Positions 19,317 through 29,074 are shown, counted from the first letter of the stretch. The stretch is 64,000 nucleotides of DNA from Flagellimonas flava (GCF_900129665.1 NZ_FQWL01000005.1:1-64000), one strand, 5' to 3'. The notes: generated by a model not told the origin, from the sequence alone. Numbers and translations are program-made.

Positions 19317-20243
19317 TTACAGTTGAAGCAATCCGTTTGTTTTTTTAACGCCTTCAGCGCTTTCCTTCATTTTGGCTTTTTCGGCATCGCTAAGCTCGAT
19401 TTCCACGACTTTCTCGATACCGTTCTTTCCAAGAAGGACAGGTACCCCAATGCAGATATCGTCCAATCCGTACTCCCCTTCCAAAAGCGTTGAGCACGGG
19501 AACATTTTCTTTTGGTCACAGGCTATGGCCTGCACCAATCCAGAAACCGCGGCACCTGGAGCGTACCAAGCACTTGTTCCCAAAAGTTTGGTCAGGGTTG
19601 CTCCTCCAACCTTGGTCTCTTGCACTACCCAATCCATTTTATCTTCGGGCAGGAATTCGGAAACCTTAACACTATTTCGCGTGGCATGACCGATCAGAGG
19701 TACCATACCTTTATCACTGTGCCCACCGATTACCATACCATCAACGTCAGATATTGGCGCCTCTAAAGCCTCCGCCAGGCGGTACTTGAATCGTGCGCTG
19801 TCCAAGGCACCTCCCATACCAATTATCTTGTGCTTTGGCAAATTTGTGGTCTTGTGCACCAAGTAGGTCATGGTATCCATTGGGTTACTTACTACAATCA
19901 ATGTCGCATTTGGAGAATGTTCCAGCAGACTGGTTGCTACAGATTTAACAATGCCCGCATTGATTCCAATAAGTTCTTCACGAGTCATTCCCGGTTTACG
20001 GGGAATTCCAGAAGTAATAACGGCAATATCGCTCCCCGCAGTCTTGGAGTAATCACTGGTACTTCCCGTAATTTTGGTGTCAAAACCATTAAGGGAAGCG
20101 GTTTGCATTAAATCCATGGCTTTTCCTTCCGCATATCCCTCCTTAATGTCCAACAAGACTACTTCAGAAGCAAAATTTTTCATTGCGATATATTCGGCGC
20201 AGCTTGCCCCTACTGCACCTGCTCCTACTACGGTAACTTTCAT
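19317..20243 (-). CDS. mdh: Malate dehydrogenase (LDH-like type)
   Basis: The enzyme interconverts malate and oxaloacetate with NAD in the TCA cycle. The 308 residues show the Rossmann motif GAGAVGASCAEYIAMK at the N-terminus, the loop ITSGIPRKPGMTREELIGIN, VVSNPMDTMTYLV, and GMGGALDSARFKYRLAE. The catalytic histidine is in VIGGHSDKGMVPL. The arginines in IPRKPGMTR fit malate rather than lactate specificity. It is followed by its own terminator and preceded by an exact -7 element, so it is probably a single-gene transcript. Confidence 0.96.
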   Translation of the reverse strand: MKVTVVGAGAVGASCAEYIAMKNFASEVVLLDIKEGYAEGKAMDLMQTASLNGFDTKITGSTSDYSKTAGSDIAVITSGIPRKPGMTREELIGINAGIVKSVATSLLEHSPNATLIVVSNPMDTMTYLVHKTTNLPKHKIIGMGGALDSARFKYRLAEALEAPISDVDGMVIGGHSDKGMVPLIGHATRNSVKVSEFLPEDKMDWVVQETKVGGATLTKLLGTSAWYAPGAAVSGLVQAIACDQKKMFPCSTLLEGEYGLDDICIGVPVLLGKNGIEKVVEIELSDAEKAKMKESAEGVKKTNGLLQL

Positions 20244-20269
20244 TTTAATTGATTTTAATTTTAAACGCT

Positions 20270-20277
20270 CAAAAATA
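20270..20277 (-). promoter_or_regulatory. -7 element of the mdh promoter
   Basis: On the minus strand the sequence reads TATTTTTG, an exact TAnnTTTG, 26 bases before the mdh ATG. Confidence 0.55.
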
Positions 20278-20490
20278 AGGCATTTAGCTTAGATAAAACC
20301 TGACTTTCTACCATTTTACGGCACTTCTTTTTTCGTCTGGCCATTGTAAGTAAAAAGCTCTTTATGTTAACAAAGCGTGCCGTTTACCGAAGAAATGTCC
20401 TGCCAACGTACCGTACATCGAAATTATTGCAATACCAAGTGGTCAATTACCGTTCTAATAGTCCCAAATTAGAATTAACCTACTTGACCT

Positions 20491-20862
20491 ATGAAAAAGC
20501 TCTTTTCATTGCTGGCCATTGCTTCTATTATTGCAATTAGCAACTGTACAAGCATCCCTGAGAACAATGACCCTATTTTAGGGATATGGGTCAGGGACGA
20601 TATATCTTCCGAAACTGACAAAGCTGAGGGTACAACTCGAGAAGAATGGATCTTCAACGATGTGTACCTTGGACGCTACCAAAGCTATTCCAACTCCAGT
20701 CTTACTTATTACACCGATTTTAAATGGTCCGAAGAAAATGGAGTTTATACCATTATTTATTCCGATGAATTGATTACGGATGTTACCGTGAGCCTTGAAG
20801 AAACCAGTGAACCTGAAGTTTTATCCTTGGAAAATGGATCGGTCTTCGCCACCAGGGAGTAA
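20491..20862 (+). CDS. Small putative lipoprotein, lipocalin-like
   Basis: This 123-residue protein has the signal MKKLFSLLAIASIIAISNC, with Cys19 as the possible lipidation site. The -1 residue Asn is unusual for a lipobox, so lipidation is likely but not certain. The mature part begins DPILGIWVRDD and continues REEWIFNDVYLGRYQSY and TYYTDFKWSEENGVYTIIY. This is a G-x-W start with beta strands resembling small lipocalin-like domains. The function is not recognised. It is a single gene followed by its own terminator. Confidence 0.72.
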   Translation: MKKLFSLLAIASIIAISNCTSIPENNDPILGIWVRDDISSETDKAEGTTREEWIFNDVYLGRYQSYSNSSLTYYTDFKWSEENGVYTIIYSDELITDVTVSLEETSEPEVLSLENGSVFATRE

Positions 20863-20891
20863 ACACGGAAGACCCACCATATGAAAATAGA

Positions 20892-20922
20892 GAGCCCAAT
20901 TCCCCAAGTTGGGCTCTTTTTT
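20892..20922 (+). terminator. Intrinsic terminator after the small lipoprotein gene
   Basis: The arms GAGCCCAA (20892-20899) and TTGGGCTC (20909-20916) are followed by TTTTTT. Confidence 0.88.
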
Positions 20923-20992
20923 ATTGGATACCCACAAATACTAGGCACAATTTCATACCTTTAAGAGAACTCCCCCCACTAAAAAAACTAAC

Positions 20993-21550
20993 ATGAAAGC
21001 TCTTATACATTACGGGGTTGCTTTTATGGCTTTCCTCGCTTTCCAAACCACCGAGACATCGCCAATCGAAGCTTTGGTCACTTCAGACTGCAAGACCTTC
21101 TTTAAATCAGCTATGGATGAAATGGTCGCCGACCAGGAAGATTTCATGGAACGTTACTTGAATGGGTCGGACGCTGACTATACCAGGGCATATGATTTTG
21201 AGAAGAATGTGCTGAAAATCCAAAAAAGGAAAAACGGTTTTACTGTTATGGAAATTGAGTTTATTCCCGTGGGTCATTTTGACGCCTCCAAGAAAATCTG
21301 GCATTGGGCTTGGGAAAATGGAGGAGAAGATTCCAATTTCGCAGCGGATTATCATGAGGTAAAGGCCTATGGCATGGAAAACGGCTGTGATAAACTCACC
21401 GTGGACCAATGGTTGGGAGAAGAGATAAACGCTTGGGAAATGGCTGCTGCCGTAAACCATATCCTAAAAGGAAAGGGTGCAGCTAGACACTACACCCCTT
21501 CCAAATATACATATGTGGTTTTTAAAAGTATAAAACCTGCGGTTGATTAG
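20993..21550 (+). CDS. Exported protein of unknown function, DUF6882-like
   Basis: This 185-residue protein has an N-terminal hydrophobic signal (HYGVAFMAFLAFQT). The middle has KKIWHWAWENGGEDSNFA, then VKAYGMENGCDKLTVDQWLGEEINAWEMAAAVNHIL and YTYVVFKSI. The W-x-WAW-N segment followed by a helix with W-E-M-AA resembles the DUF6882 pattern as I remember it. This is a weak assignment. TACCTTTA at 20956 is one base off a -7 element. The gene is convergent with the DUF6588-like gene, with only three bases between them. Confidence 0.65.
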   Translation: MKALIHYGVAFMAFLAFQTTETSPIEALVTSDCKTFFKSAMDEMVADQEDFMERYLNGSDADYTRAYDFEKNVLKIQKRKNGFTVMEIEFIPVGHFDASKKIWHWAWENGGEDSNFAADYHEVKAYGMENGCDKLTVDQWLGEEINAWEMAAAVNHILKGKGAARHYTPSKYTYVVFKSIKPAVD

Positions 21551-21553
21551 TTA

Positions 21554-22567
21554 CTATCTAAATCCAAAGTTGATTCCGAATGTAAAAGTGCTGAATTCAG
21601 CAATGTTATAGTCGGCATTAAGTCGGAAGAAGCCCAATTTAAGCTTGGTCCCTATATTTCCGGAAACACCGCTCACTTTGTTACTTATGCTAAAAGGATC
21701 GGTATAAACGATAGGCTGGGCCACCGTTTCGATTTCGTAGGTGCCTAAAATGTCGGTATCCGCTTTTCCAGTGATGTAGTTCAATCCTCCATAGAAATTA
21801 ATGACAGGCAATCTGGTGGATACCACGGCACTAAAATTCCAAGAACTAAATTTGGCATCAATGCGTTGATTTTCCCCAGAAATCACATCCGTAGTTGAAA
21901 AATCATACTCTCCTGATAGGTTGGTGTATCCTATTACTGCAGAAATAGCCACTGGAAGCAACTTATCAGCTGGCAAATGCTTTGTAAAGTCGTGCTGAAC
22001 ACCAAAACCATATAATCCGATTTTAACGTCATCTGTGTTTATCTTTGGCAGGAAACGTGCCTTAACTTCGGTTCCTTTAATGAGTCCAACACTCGCCTGA
22101 ATATATCCAGACGGTATAAAATTGAAATCTTCTGAGGAAAGACCTGAAGGAAGCTCAAACTCTGTGCTCACCGGTTGCCCCTCTACCAAAGCATTAATCG
22201 CCACACTCACACCTTCAATATCACCAAGGGCAGTGGCCACTTGTTTTGAGGTACTACCATCGGTAAAGGTCAGGTTTTCGTAGTCTGCGGTATTCAAGGT
22301 GAAGGACTTTTTATCATCCTTGTTTTTGAAGCCGGTAAGATTACCAATAATGGAAATTTCGAATCCGCCCAGAGGCTTGGCATCAGCCGAATTGTACCAA
22401 CCATTGGAGATACTATATATCCCTGCCTCGGTTACTGGAGCTATCCAATCTGTGGTAAAACGTTCCGCGTCGTTAAGACCAGCGGCCAAAATATCGTTCA
22501 GGTTGGACTGTGCCATTCCAAAGGAAAAACTGCACAACGTTAGCAAAAGAATTATTTTCTTCATCAT
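21554..22567 (-). CDS. DUF6588-like outer-membrane protein
   Basis: This 337-residue protein has a signal peptide (MMKKIILLLTLCSFSFGMAQ). The mature start is SNLNDILAAGLNDAERFTTDWIAPVTEAGIYSISNGWY. The rest is beta-rich with alternating aromatic strands and ends FSTFTFGINFGFR, consistent with an outer-membrane barrel. I recognise it as the DUF6588 type seen in flavobacteria, whose role is unknown. It has an exact -7 element directly beside the gyrB terminator, so it is transcribed apart from gyrB. Confidence 0.78.
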   Translation of the reverse strand: MMKKIILLLTLCSFSFGMAQSNLNDILAAGLNDAERFTTDWIAPVTEAGIYSISNGWYNSADAKPLGGFEISIIGNLTGFKNKDDKKSFTLNTADYENLTFTDGSTSKQVATALGDIEGVSVAINALVEGQPVSTEFELPSGLSSEDFNFIPSGYIQASVGLIKGTEVKARFLPKINTDDVKIGLYGFGVQHDFTKHLPADKLLPVAISAVIGYTNLSGEYDFSTTDVISGENQRIDAKFSSWNFSAVVSTRLPVINFYGGLNYITGKADTDILGTYEIETVAQPIVYTDPFSISNKVSGVSGNIGTKLKLGFFRLNADYNIAEFSTFTFGINFGFR

Positions 22568-22580
22568 GTGAGGTTTTTCC

Positions 22581-22588
22581 CAAAACTA
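22581..22588 (-). promoter_or_regulatory. -7 element of the DUF6588-like gene
   Basis: The minus strand reads TAGTTTTG, an exact TAnnTTTG, 13 bases before the ATG at 22567. It abuts the terminator hairpin of gyrB. Confidence 0.5.
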
Positions 22589-22617
22589 AAAAACTCGCCC
22601 TGTTGGAGCGAGTTTTT
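22589..22617 (-). terminator. Intrinsic terminator after gyrB
   Basis: The arms AAAAACTCGC (22589-22598) and GCGAGTTTTT (22608-22617) form a 10-bp stem with a 9-base loop, 19 bases downstream of the gyrB stop. Confidence 0.88.
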
Positions 22618-22635
22618 GTTGTGAACTGCCGTAAT

Positions 22636-24576
22636 CTATGCATCTATGTTGGCATAGACGGCATTTTTCTCTATAAATTCACGTCTTGGAGGTACCTCGT
22701 CACCCATCAACATGGAGAAGATTCGGTCCGTTTCCGTGGCATTTTCGATACTAACTTGGCGCAGTGTCCTGAACTCGGGATTCATTGTGGTATCCCATAA
22801 TTGTTCCGCATTCATCTCACCAAGACCTTTATAACGCTGAATACTCGCTCCTCCTTTCATGGACTCCACAATATCATCACGCTCCTTGTCGTCCCAGGCA
22901 TACCTTTTCTTGGAACCTTTCTTGACCAAATAAAGTGGCGGAGTGGCTATATACACATGTCCATTTTCTATAAGCTCTCGCATATAGCGGAAGAAAAAGG
23001 TGAGGATCAAAGTTTCAATATGGCTACCATCCACATCGGCATCACACATTATGACCACTTTATGATAGCGAAGTTTTTCCAGGTTCAACGCTTTACTGTC
23101 CTCCTCTGTACCAATAGTGACACCTAGAGCGGTATAAATATTTTTGATTTCCTCGTTTTCAAAGACCTTGTGCTGCATGGCCTTCTCCACATTCAGGATT
23201 TTACCACGTAGTGGTAAAATGGCCTGAAAGTTTCTATCCCTTCCCTGTTTGGCCGTACCACCTGCGGAATCTCCCTCAACCAAGAACACTTCACATTTAG
23301 TGGGGTCCTGTTCCGAGCAATCGGAAAGCTTTCCAGGTAGTCCTCCAACACTCATTGGATTTTTACGCTGGACCATTTCACGTGCTTTGGCAGCTGCATG
23401 GCGGGCCTGGGCGGCCAACTTTACTTTTTCAACGATTTGTTTGGCATCATCTGGATGTTCTTCCAAATAATTCGTCAACATTTCTGATACTGCCTGACTC
23501 ACCGCACTGGTCACTTCCCTGTTTCCCAGTTTGGTCTTGGTCTGACCTTCAAATTGAGGTTCGGCCACCTTTACCGAAACGATGGCGGTCAATCCTTCGC
23601 GAAAGTCATCTCCCGCAATCTCAAACTTTAATTTGTCCAACAATCCGGAATTGTCCGCATATTTCTTCAAAGTGGAGGTCAACCCCCTTCTAAAACCTGA
23701 CAAATGGGTGCCCCCTTCGTGGGTGTTGATATTGTTTACATAGGAATGCAGGTTTTCAGAAAAACCCGTGTTGTAAATCATAGCGACTTCCACCGGAATT
23801 CCATTTTTCTCGCCTTCCATGGAAATCACACTTTGAATCAAAGGTTCCCGGGTCTCGTCCAAGAATTTGATAAATTCTTTCAATCCTTCCTCCGAGAAGA
23901 AAGTTTCAGATATGAATTCACCTTTTTCGTCCTTGTTCCTTTTGTCGGTAAGTGTAATGGTCACTCCTTTGTTCAGGTACGCAAGTTCCCGCATCCGATT
24001 GGCCAGGGTATCGTAACTATACTCCGTGGTCTGCGTAAAAATGGTATCATCTGGGGTAAAGGTTACCGTAGTTCCCGTGTCTTTTGTGGTTCCTGTACTT
24101 TTTACAGGATACATGGTTTTCCCTCTTTCGTATTCCTGTTCCCAGACCTTACCTTCTCGATGCACTACGGCTTTCAAGTGGCTTGAAAGCGCGTTTACAC
24201 AGGAAACACCTACACCGTGAAGACCACCAGAAACCTTATAGGAATCCTTATCAAATTTTCCTCCCGCACCAATCTTGGTCATTACCACCTCTAGGGCGGA
24301 AACACCTTCTTTTTTATGTAAACCAACCGGAATACCCCTACCGTTATCCTTGGTAGTAATGGAGTTATCCTCATTGATGACAACCTCAATGGTATCACAA
24401 TGGCCTCCCATGGCTTCATCTATGGAGTTATCCACCACCTCGTACACCAAATGGTGCAATCCTCTTGTCCCAACGTCCCCTATATACATGGAAGGTCTCA
24501 TCCGCACATGCTCCATTCCCTCAAGGGCCTGGATACTATCCGCGGAATATTGATTCTTTTTAGCTTCTTCGCTCAT
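22636..24576 (-). CDS. gyrB: DNA gyrase subunit B
   Basis: This is the ATPase subunit of DNA gyrase, 646 residues. The GHKL ATP site is visible: EVVDNSIDEAMGG, DNGRGIPVGLHKKEG and GGLHGVGVSCVNALS. The TOPRIM part shows EVFLVEGDSAGGTAKQGRDRNFQAILPLRGKILNVEKA and MCDADVDGSHIETLILTFFFR. The C-terminus is IQRYKGLGEMNAEQLWDTTM and ends with PPRREFIEKNAVYANIDA. The length is that of the short gyrase form without the enterobacterial insertion. An exact -7 element lies at 24614-24621. Confidence 0.97.
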   Translation of the reverse strand: MSEEAKKNQYSADSIQALEGMEHVRMRPSMYIGDVGTRGLHHLVYEVVDNSIDEAMGGHCDTIEVVINEDNSITTKDNGRGIPVGLHKKEGVSALEVVMTKIGAGGKFDKDSYKVSGGLHGVGVSCVNALSSHLKAVVHREGKVWEQEYERGKTMYPVKSTGTTKDTGTTVTFTPDDTIFTQTTEYSYDTLANRMRELAYLNKGVTITLTDKRNKDEKGEFISETFFSEEGLKEFIKFLDETREPLIQSVISMEGEKNGIPVEVAMIYNTGFSENLHSYVNNINTHEGGTHLSGFRRGLTSTLKKYADNSGLLDKLKFEIAGDDFREGLTAIVSVKVAEPQFEGQTKTKLGNREVTSAVSQAVSEMLTNYLEEHPDDAKQIVEKVKLAAQARHAAAKAREMVQRKNPMSVGGLPGKLSDCSEQDPTKCEVFLVEGDSAGGTAKQGRDRNFQAILPLRGKILNVEKAMQHKVFENEEIKNIYTALGVTIGTEEDSKALNLEKLRYHKVVIMCDADVDGSHIETLILTFFFRYMRELIENGHVYIATPPLYLVKKGSKKRYAWDDKERDDIVESMKGGASIQRYKGLGEMNAEQLWDTTMNPEFRTLRQVSIENATETDRIFSMLMGDEVPPRREFIEKNAVYANIDA

Positions 24577-24613
24577 ATATTTTCTTTATTTGCCTTGAAA
24601 ATTTCAAATCTTA

Positions 24614-24621
24614 CAAATATA
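24614..24621 (-). promoter_or_regulatory. -7 element of the gyrB promoter
   Basis: The minus strand reads TATATTTG, an exact TAnnTTTG, 37 bases before the gyrB start. Confidence 0.5.
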
Positions 24622-24738
24622 AGGAATACCCTTTGTAAATAGGTGTTTGAGGTTGATTGCACCCCTCAAGTTATCAACAAAATATTGTGGAAAAAATACC
24701 GGTTGGATTTTGATGCAAAACTCAACTTAAAAGCACCA

Positions 24739-24764
24739 AAAAGCCCCTTCTACAAGGGGCTTTT
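24739..24764 (-). terminator. Intrinsic terminator after asnB
   Basis: The arms AAAAGCCCCTT (24739-24749) and AAGGGGCTTTT (24754-24764) form an 11-bp stem with a CTAC loop, about 60 bases past the asnB stop. Confidence 0.88.
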
Positions 24765-24825
24765 CTGACTAATTGAAAATGAAACAAAACAGCATCTTAC
24801 TACTGCATATCGTATAATGGATTGG

Positions 24826-26496
24826 TTATTTCACATAAGCATCCTCATGAACATTTGCTACAGCCCTTCCAGAAGGGTCATTCATGTTCTTAAAGGCCTC
24901 ATCCCACTCCAACGCAATCTTGGTACTACAAGCTACCGAAGGTTCTTGCGGAACGCTCAAAGCGGCGGCATCTGAAGGAAAATGTCCTTCAAAAATGGAA
25001 CGGTAATAATATTCTTCCTTGGTTGTTGGCGTCTGAATTGGGAACTTAAAGTGGGCGTTGGCCAGTTGTTTGTCCGTGACCTCTTCTTCCACCAACATTT
25101 TTAGGGTGTCTATCCAACTGTAACCAACACCATCGGAGAATTGTTCTTTTTGCCTCCAAGCCACACTCTCCGGCAAATAAGACTCAAAAGCCTTGCGAAC
25201 TACCCATTTCTCCATTCGCTCCCCGTTGATCATCTTATCCTTTGGATTGATTCGCATCGCCACATCCATGAATTCCTTATCCAAGAATGGCACACGACCC
25301 TCTATTCCCCAAGCCGCCAAAGATTTATTGGCCCTTAAACAATCGTACATATGAAGCTTATCCAGTTTCCTGACAGTCTCTTCATGGAAATCCTTTGGAC
25401 TTGGCGCCTTATGGAAGTACAGATACCCTCCGAAAAGCTCATCTGCACCTTCGCCAGACAATACCATTTTAATTCCCATGGACTTGATTACCCGAGCCAT
25501 CAAATACATTGGTGTGGATGCCCGAATTGTGGTAATATCATAGGTTTCAAGATTATAAATGACATCCTTGATGGCATCCAATCCTTCCTGAATCGTAAAT
25601 TTTATCTCATGGTGAATGGTTCCGATATGATCAGCCACCTTTTGCGCCGCGGCCAAATCCGGGGAGCCCTCCAATCCTACCGAAAAGGAATGCAATTGAG
25701 GCCACCAAGCTTCCTTGGTATCTCCCGACTCAATTCGCATTTGGGAATATTTTTTAGCAACGGCAGAGGTGACAGATGAATCCAATCCACCGGAGAGAAG
25801 CACGCCATAAGGCACGTCGGACATCAACTGTCGATGTACAGCAGCCTCCAAAGCATCTTTTATTTCTTGAATGCTAGTTTGGTTTTCCTTTACAGCTTCA
25901 TACTCCATCCAATCCCGTTTGTACCATCTTCTGAATTCTCCATCGGCACTGTGCAAGTAATGACCTGGAGGGAACAATTCAACTTTTGAACAGGTTCCTT
26001 CCAAGGCCTTAAGTTCCGAGGCCACATAGAAAGTTCCATGTTCATCCCATCCAATGTATAAAGGAATAATGCCCATATGATCTCGTGCGATGAAATACGC
26101 ATCTTTTTCGGAATCATAAATGGCAAATCCAAAAATTCCGTTTAAATCATCAACAAAATCAACTCCTTTCTCTTTGTACAAGGCCAAAATAACCTCGCAA
26201 TCCGATTGGGTTTGAAATTCATACCTTCCCTCAAATTGCTGCCGTAACTCCCTATGGTTGTATATTTCACCGTTGGCGGCCAACACCAATTTTCCGTCCG
26301 CGCTAAAGAGTGGCTGCTTTCCGGAAGCAGGGTCCACAATGGCCAAACGTTCATGGGCCAATATCGCCTTTTCATCCGCGTAAATACCACTCCAATCTGG
26401 GCCTCTATGCCTCACTTTCTTGGACATTTCCAAAAGTTGGGGCCTTAATACCTCAACAGGTTCTTTTATATCGAACGCACATACAATTCCGCACAT
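24826..26496 (-). CDS. asnB: Asparagine synthase B (glutamine-hydrolysing)
   Basis: The enzyme makes asparagine from aspartate, glutamine and ATP. The 556 residues begin MCGIVCAFD, so Cys2 is the glutaminase nucleophile after Met removal. RHRGPDWSGIY, HERLAIVDPASGKQPL and ANGEIYNHREL complete that domain. The synthetase domain shows the PP-loop VLLSGGLDSSVTSAVA, FSVGLEGSPDLAAAQKVA and VLSGEGADELFGGYLYFHKAP. The length matches AsnB of the E. coli type. It has its own terminator downstream. Nothing odd is seen. Confidence 0.97.
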   Translation of the reverse strand: MCGIVCAFDIKEPVEVLRPQLLEMSKKVRHRGPDWSGIYADEKAILAHERLAIVDPASGKQPLFSADGKLVLAANGEIYNHRELRQQFEGRYEFQTQSDCEVILALYKEKGVDFVDDLNGIFGFAIYDSEKDAYFIARDHMGIIPLYIGWDEHGTFYVASELKALEGTCSKVELFPPGHYLHSADGEFRRWYKRDWMEYEAVKENQTSIQEIKDALEAAVHRQLMSDVPYGVLLSGGLDSSVTSAVAKKYSQMRIESGDTKEAWWPQLHSFSVGLEGSPDLAAAQKVADHIGTIHHEIKFTIQEGLDAIKDVIYNLETYDITTIRASTPMYLMARVIKSMGIKMVLSGEGADELFGGYLYFHKAPSPKDFHEETVRKLDKLHMYDCLRANKSLAAWGIEGRVPFLDKEFMDVAMRINPKDKMINGERMEKWVVRKAFESYLPESVAWRQKEQFSDGVGYSWIDTLKMLVEEEVTDKQLANAHFKFPIQTPTTKEEYYYRSIFEGHFPSDAAALSVPQEPSVACSTKIALEWDEAFKNMNDPSGRAVANVHEDAYVK

Positions 26497-26708
26497 ATCT
26501 TATTCTTTAATAACAATTCTGATACAAATATCCACTTACATTTACATTTTAAAAACATAAAGAGTAATATCAATTACATTTTTAAACTTAAAGCATGACA
26601 TAATCGATAATAAATAACCATATGAATATAATTACAAGCCCAGCAATGCAATATGTAAGGTTCTTAAATTTTAACGTCTTTTTATAAAACCTTCAGTTAA
26701 TAACACCC

Positions 26709-26716
26709 TAGTTTTG
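26709..26716 (+). promoter_or_regulatory. -7 element of the DUF2911 gene
   Basis: TAGTTTTG is an exact TAnnTTTG, 21 bases before the ATG at 26738. It supports that start over the in-frame codon at 26714. Confidence 0.5.
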
Positions 26717-26737
26717 GGTTCAACTAAAATCATCATC

Positions 26738-27268
26738 ATGAAAAATGTTTTCTTACTTACTTTTTTAACCTTAACATTTGTTTTTTCCACGGAGGCCACA
26801 GCGCAGAAATTCAGTGGCCTAGATAAGAGTCCAGCTGACATAGCGTCTTATCCTACCAGCTACAGGGTTTCGGACAAATCCGTTAGGGTAATCTACAGTC
26901 GTCCACAATTAAAGGGAAGAAATCTTTCGGAACTAGCTCCCGATGGTAAAGTTTGGAGAACTGGTGCTAACGAAGCTGCCGAAATTACTTTTTACAAGGA
27001 TGCGACAGTAGGGGGTAAAGCCGTTAAGGCCGGAACCTACTCGTTGTTTACCATTCCTGGAGCTGACGAATGGACCGTCATTCTAAATAGTAATCTGAAC
27101 CAGTGGGGTGCCTATTCCTATGATAGCGCAGCTGATGTAGCCAGGGTTACTGCCAAGGCCAGCACAGATGGCGACTCTCTTGAAGCCTTCTCCATAGCTT
27201 TCGATGATAACGGAAATATGGTAATGGGCTGGGGCACCACTCGTGTTTCTTTGGCTATGAGCTTATAA
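26738..27268 (+). CDS. DUF2911 domain exported protein
   Basis: I start it at 26738 (176 residues), just after a -7 promoter element. The signal peptide is MKNVFLLTFLTLTFVFSTEATAQ. The DUF2911 core reads VRVIYSRPQLKGRNLSELAPDGKVWRTGANEAAEITFYKDATVGGKAVKAGTYSLFTIPG, followed by WTVILNSNLNQWGAYSYD. The biochemical role of DUF2911 is not known. It is a single-gene unit bounded by a promoter and a bidirectional terminator. Confidence 0.9.
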   Translation: MKNVFLLTFLTLTFVFSTEATAQKFSGLDKSPADIASYPTSYRVSDKSVRVIYSRPQLKGRNLSELAPDGKVWRTGANEAAEITFYKDATVGGKAVKAGTYSLFTIPGADEWTVILNSNLNQWGAYSYDSAADVARVTAKASTDGDSLEAFSIAFDDNGNMVMGWGTTRVSLAMSL

Positions 27269-27289
27269 GAGCTCTCAAAAAAAGAATTC

Positions 27290-27314
27290 AAAAAGCGGGC
27301 ATAGCCCGCTTTTT
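27290..27314. terminator. Bidirectional terminator between the DUF2911 and amidohydrolase genes
   Basis: The arms AAAAAGCGGGC (27290-27300) and GCCCGCTTTTT (27304-27314) have a 3-base loop and A/T tracts on both sides. It serves two convergent genes. Confidence 0.9.
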
Positions 27315-28936
27315 TATTTGACCTGCTTGCCGTCCACAAAAACTTGCTCAGCTTTAATACTGGGAATACGGTTTGCCGGTATGGTCATTATATCGTCACT
27401 TAGGATAACAAAGTCGGCAACTTTACCCACTTCAATGCTTCCTTTTTCAGCTTCCTCAAAATTGGAATATGCAGCCCAAATGGTCATCCCCTTTAGTGTT
27501 TCTTCTCTTGACAGCGCGTCTTTCATTTGAAAACCACCTTCGGGGTATTCCTCTAAATCTTGACGGGCGACCGCTGCATAAAAAGTTAAGAATGGACTAA
27601 CCCTTTCCACGGGAAAATCGGTTCCCAATGCCACAATACCTGCTTTGTCCAATAATTTTTTAAAAGCATATGCCCCTTCTACCCTATCTGGACCTAGCCT
27701 ATCCTCTGCCCAATACATGTCGCTAGTGGCATGTGTTGGTTGCACAGACGGAATAATTCCCTTAGCGAAATAATCAAAATCGTCTTCAGAAACTACTTGT
27801 GCATGCTCTACCTTCCATCGACGGTCTTTCTTACCTGCAAGGGCTTTTTCATAGGCCCTTAGCACCACTACATTAGCAGAATCTCCGATGGCATGGGTAT
27901 TCATTTGATATTCGGTCGCAGCAATCCGTTCCGCCAGGGACTCAATATCATGTACTGGAGTTATCATAGCGCCAAAATGACCATCATGGTCAGAATAAGG
28001 CTCCTTAAGCGCAGCTCCTCTTGACCCCAAAGCACCGTCTCCATAAACCTTTACAGATCGTACATTTAGTCGGTCCGTTTTAATTATCCCTTTATCCAAA
28101 TAGTAATCCAAATTTTCAGCCGTATTGCTGATCATGGCATAAACTCGAATTGACAAATCACCGGTTTGCTGAAGGCTATCGATAAGTTCAATGGTAGATT
28201 TGTTCAAGCCTGCATCATTAACGGTTGTCAAACCATAATTAAAACACAATTGTTCGGCAGCTTTCAGGGCCTGAATCTGTGTAGATCTATTGGGTTTTGG
28301 GGCCACCTGATCAACAAGGGCCATCGGATTATCCACTAGAACTCCGGTTGGCCTACCTGATTTAGTAACAATCTCCCCTCCGTTAACTTCGGTTGTACCA
28401 TCTATCCCCGCTAGCTCCAACGCTTTTTTGTTAACGAGGTATGCATGTCCATCAACCCTTTCCAAGGCTACCGGTGTGTCTGGGAACAATGAATCCAATT
28501 TATCTTTGGTCGGGAACGTTTTTGTCTCCCAATCGTTTTGATCCCAACCTCTACCGCGAATAAAATTTGTAGGATTTTCCTTTTGAAAAGCCACTACCTT
28601 CTCCAGAATTTCCTCAAAACTGGAGGTGCCCACCAAATCCACAACCTGTTGATTCAAGCCAAGCCCATAAAAGTGACAATGGGCATCAATGAGCCCTGGT
28701 ACTATGGTCTTACCTTCTGCATCAAGTTGATTGGCAGCATTGAAATCCTGAAAGATTTTCTCCTTATCCCCAACCGCCAAGAATTTACCATCCTTTATCG
28801 CAATGGAATTGCCTTTTGAAAAATCGGCATCTACAGTATAGATTTTGGCATTGTATACAATTACATCAGCTTCTTGTTTCGTAGCACAAGAAAGCATTGA
28901 TAATGCCAGCACCGTGGCAAAAAGGATGTTTTTCAT
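27314..28936 (-). CDS. Lipoprotein amidohydrolase (YtcJ-like)
   Basis: I start it at the ATG at 28936 (540 residues), which gives the lipoprotein signal MKNILFATVLALSMLSC with Cys17. A TTG 66 bases upstream would hide it. The metal site of the amidohydrolase superfamily is seen in VPGLIDAHCHFYGLG. YAMISNTAENLDYYLDKG, GDGALGSRGAALKEPYSD, NTHAIGDSANVVVLRAYE and KVEHAQVVSEDDFDYFA follow the YtcJ-like plan, and ALGTDFPVERVSPF supplies the last metal Asp. The substrate is unknown. It probably acts at the envelope. Confidence 0.9.
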   Translation of the reverse strand: MKNILFATVLALSMLSCATKQEADVIVYNAKIYTVDADFSKGNSIAIKDGKFLAVGDKEKIFQDFNAANQLDAEGKTIVPGLIDAHCHFYGLGLNQQVVDLVGTSSFEEILEKVVAFQKENPTNFIRGRGWDQNDWETKTFPTKDKLDSLFPDTPVALERVDGHAYLVNKKALELAGIDGTTEVNGGEIVTKSGRPTGVLVDNPMALVDQVAPKPNRSTQIQALKAAEQLCFNYGLTTVNDAGLNKSTIELIDSLQQTGDLSIRVYAMISNTAENLDYYLDKGIIKTDRLNVRSVKVYGDGALGSRGAALKEPYSDHDGHFGAMITPVHDIESLAERIAATEYQMNTHAIGDSANVVVLRAYEKALAGKKDRRWKVEHAQVVSEDDFDYFAKGIIPSVQPTHATSDMYWAEDRLGPDRVEGAYAFKKLLDKAGIVALGTDFPVERVSPFLTFYAAVARQDLEEYPEGGFQMKDALSREETLKGMTIWAAYSNFEEAEKGSIEVGKVADFVILSDDIMTIPANRIPSIKAEQVFVDGKQVK

Positions 28937-29074
28937 TTTCTTGAAGGTTTCCTCCAAAAATAGAAAATGTATGGTTAAGCTAAAGAACAATGGAATGTTC
29001 ATTGCCTTTATACAAAATAAAAGATTTTAGATGGTTTGACCTTCAAGCAAAGTTTTTACAGAAAGAGGTGATGT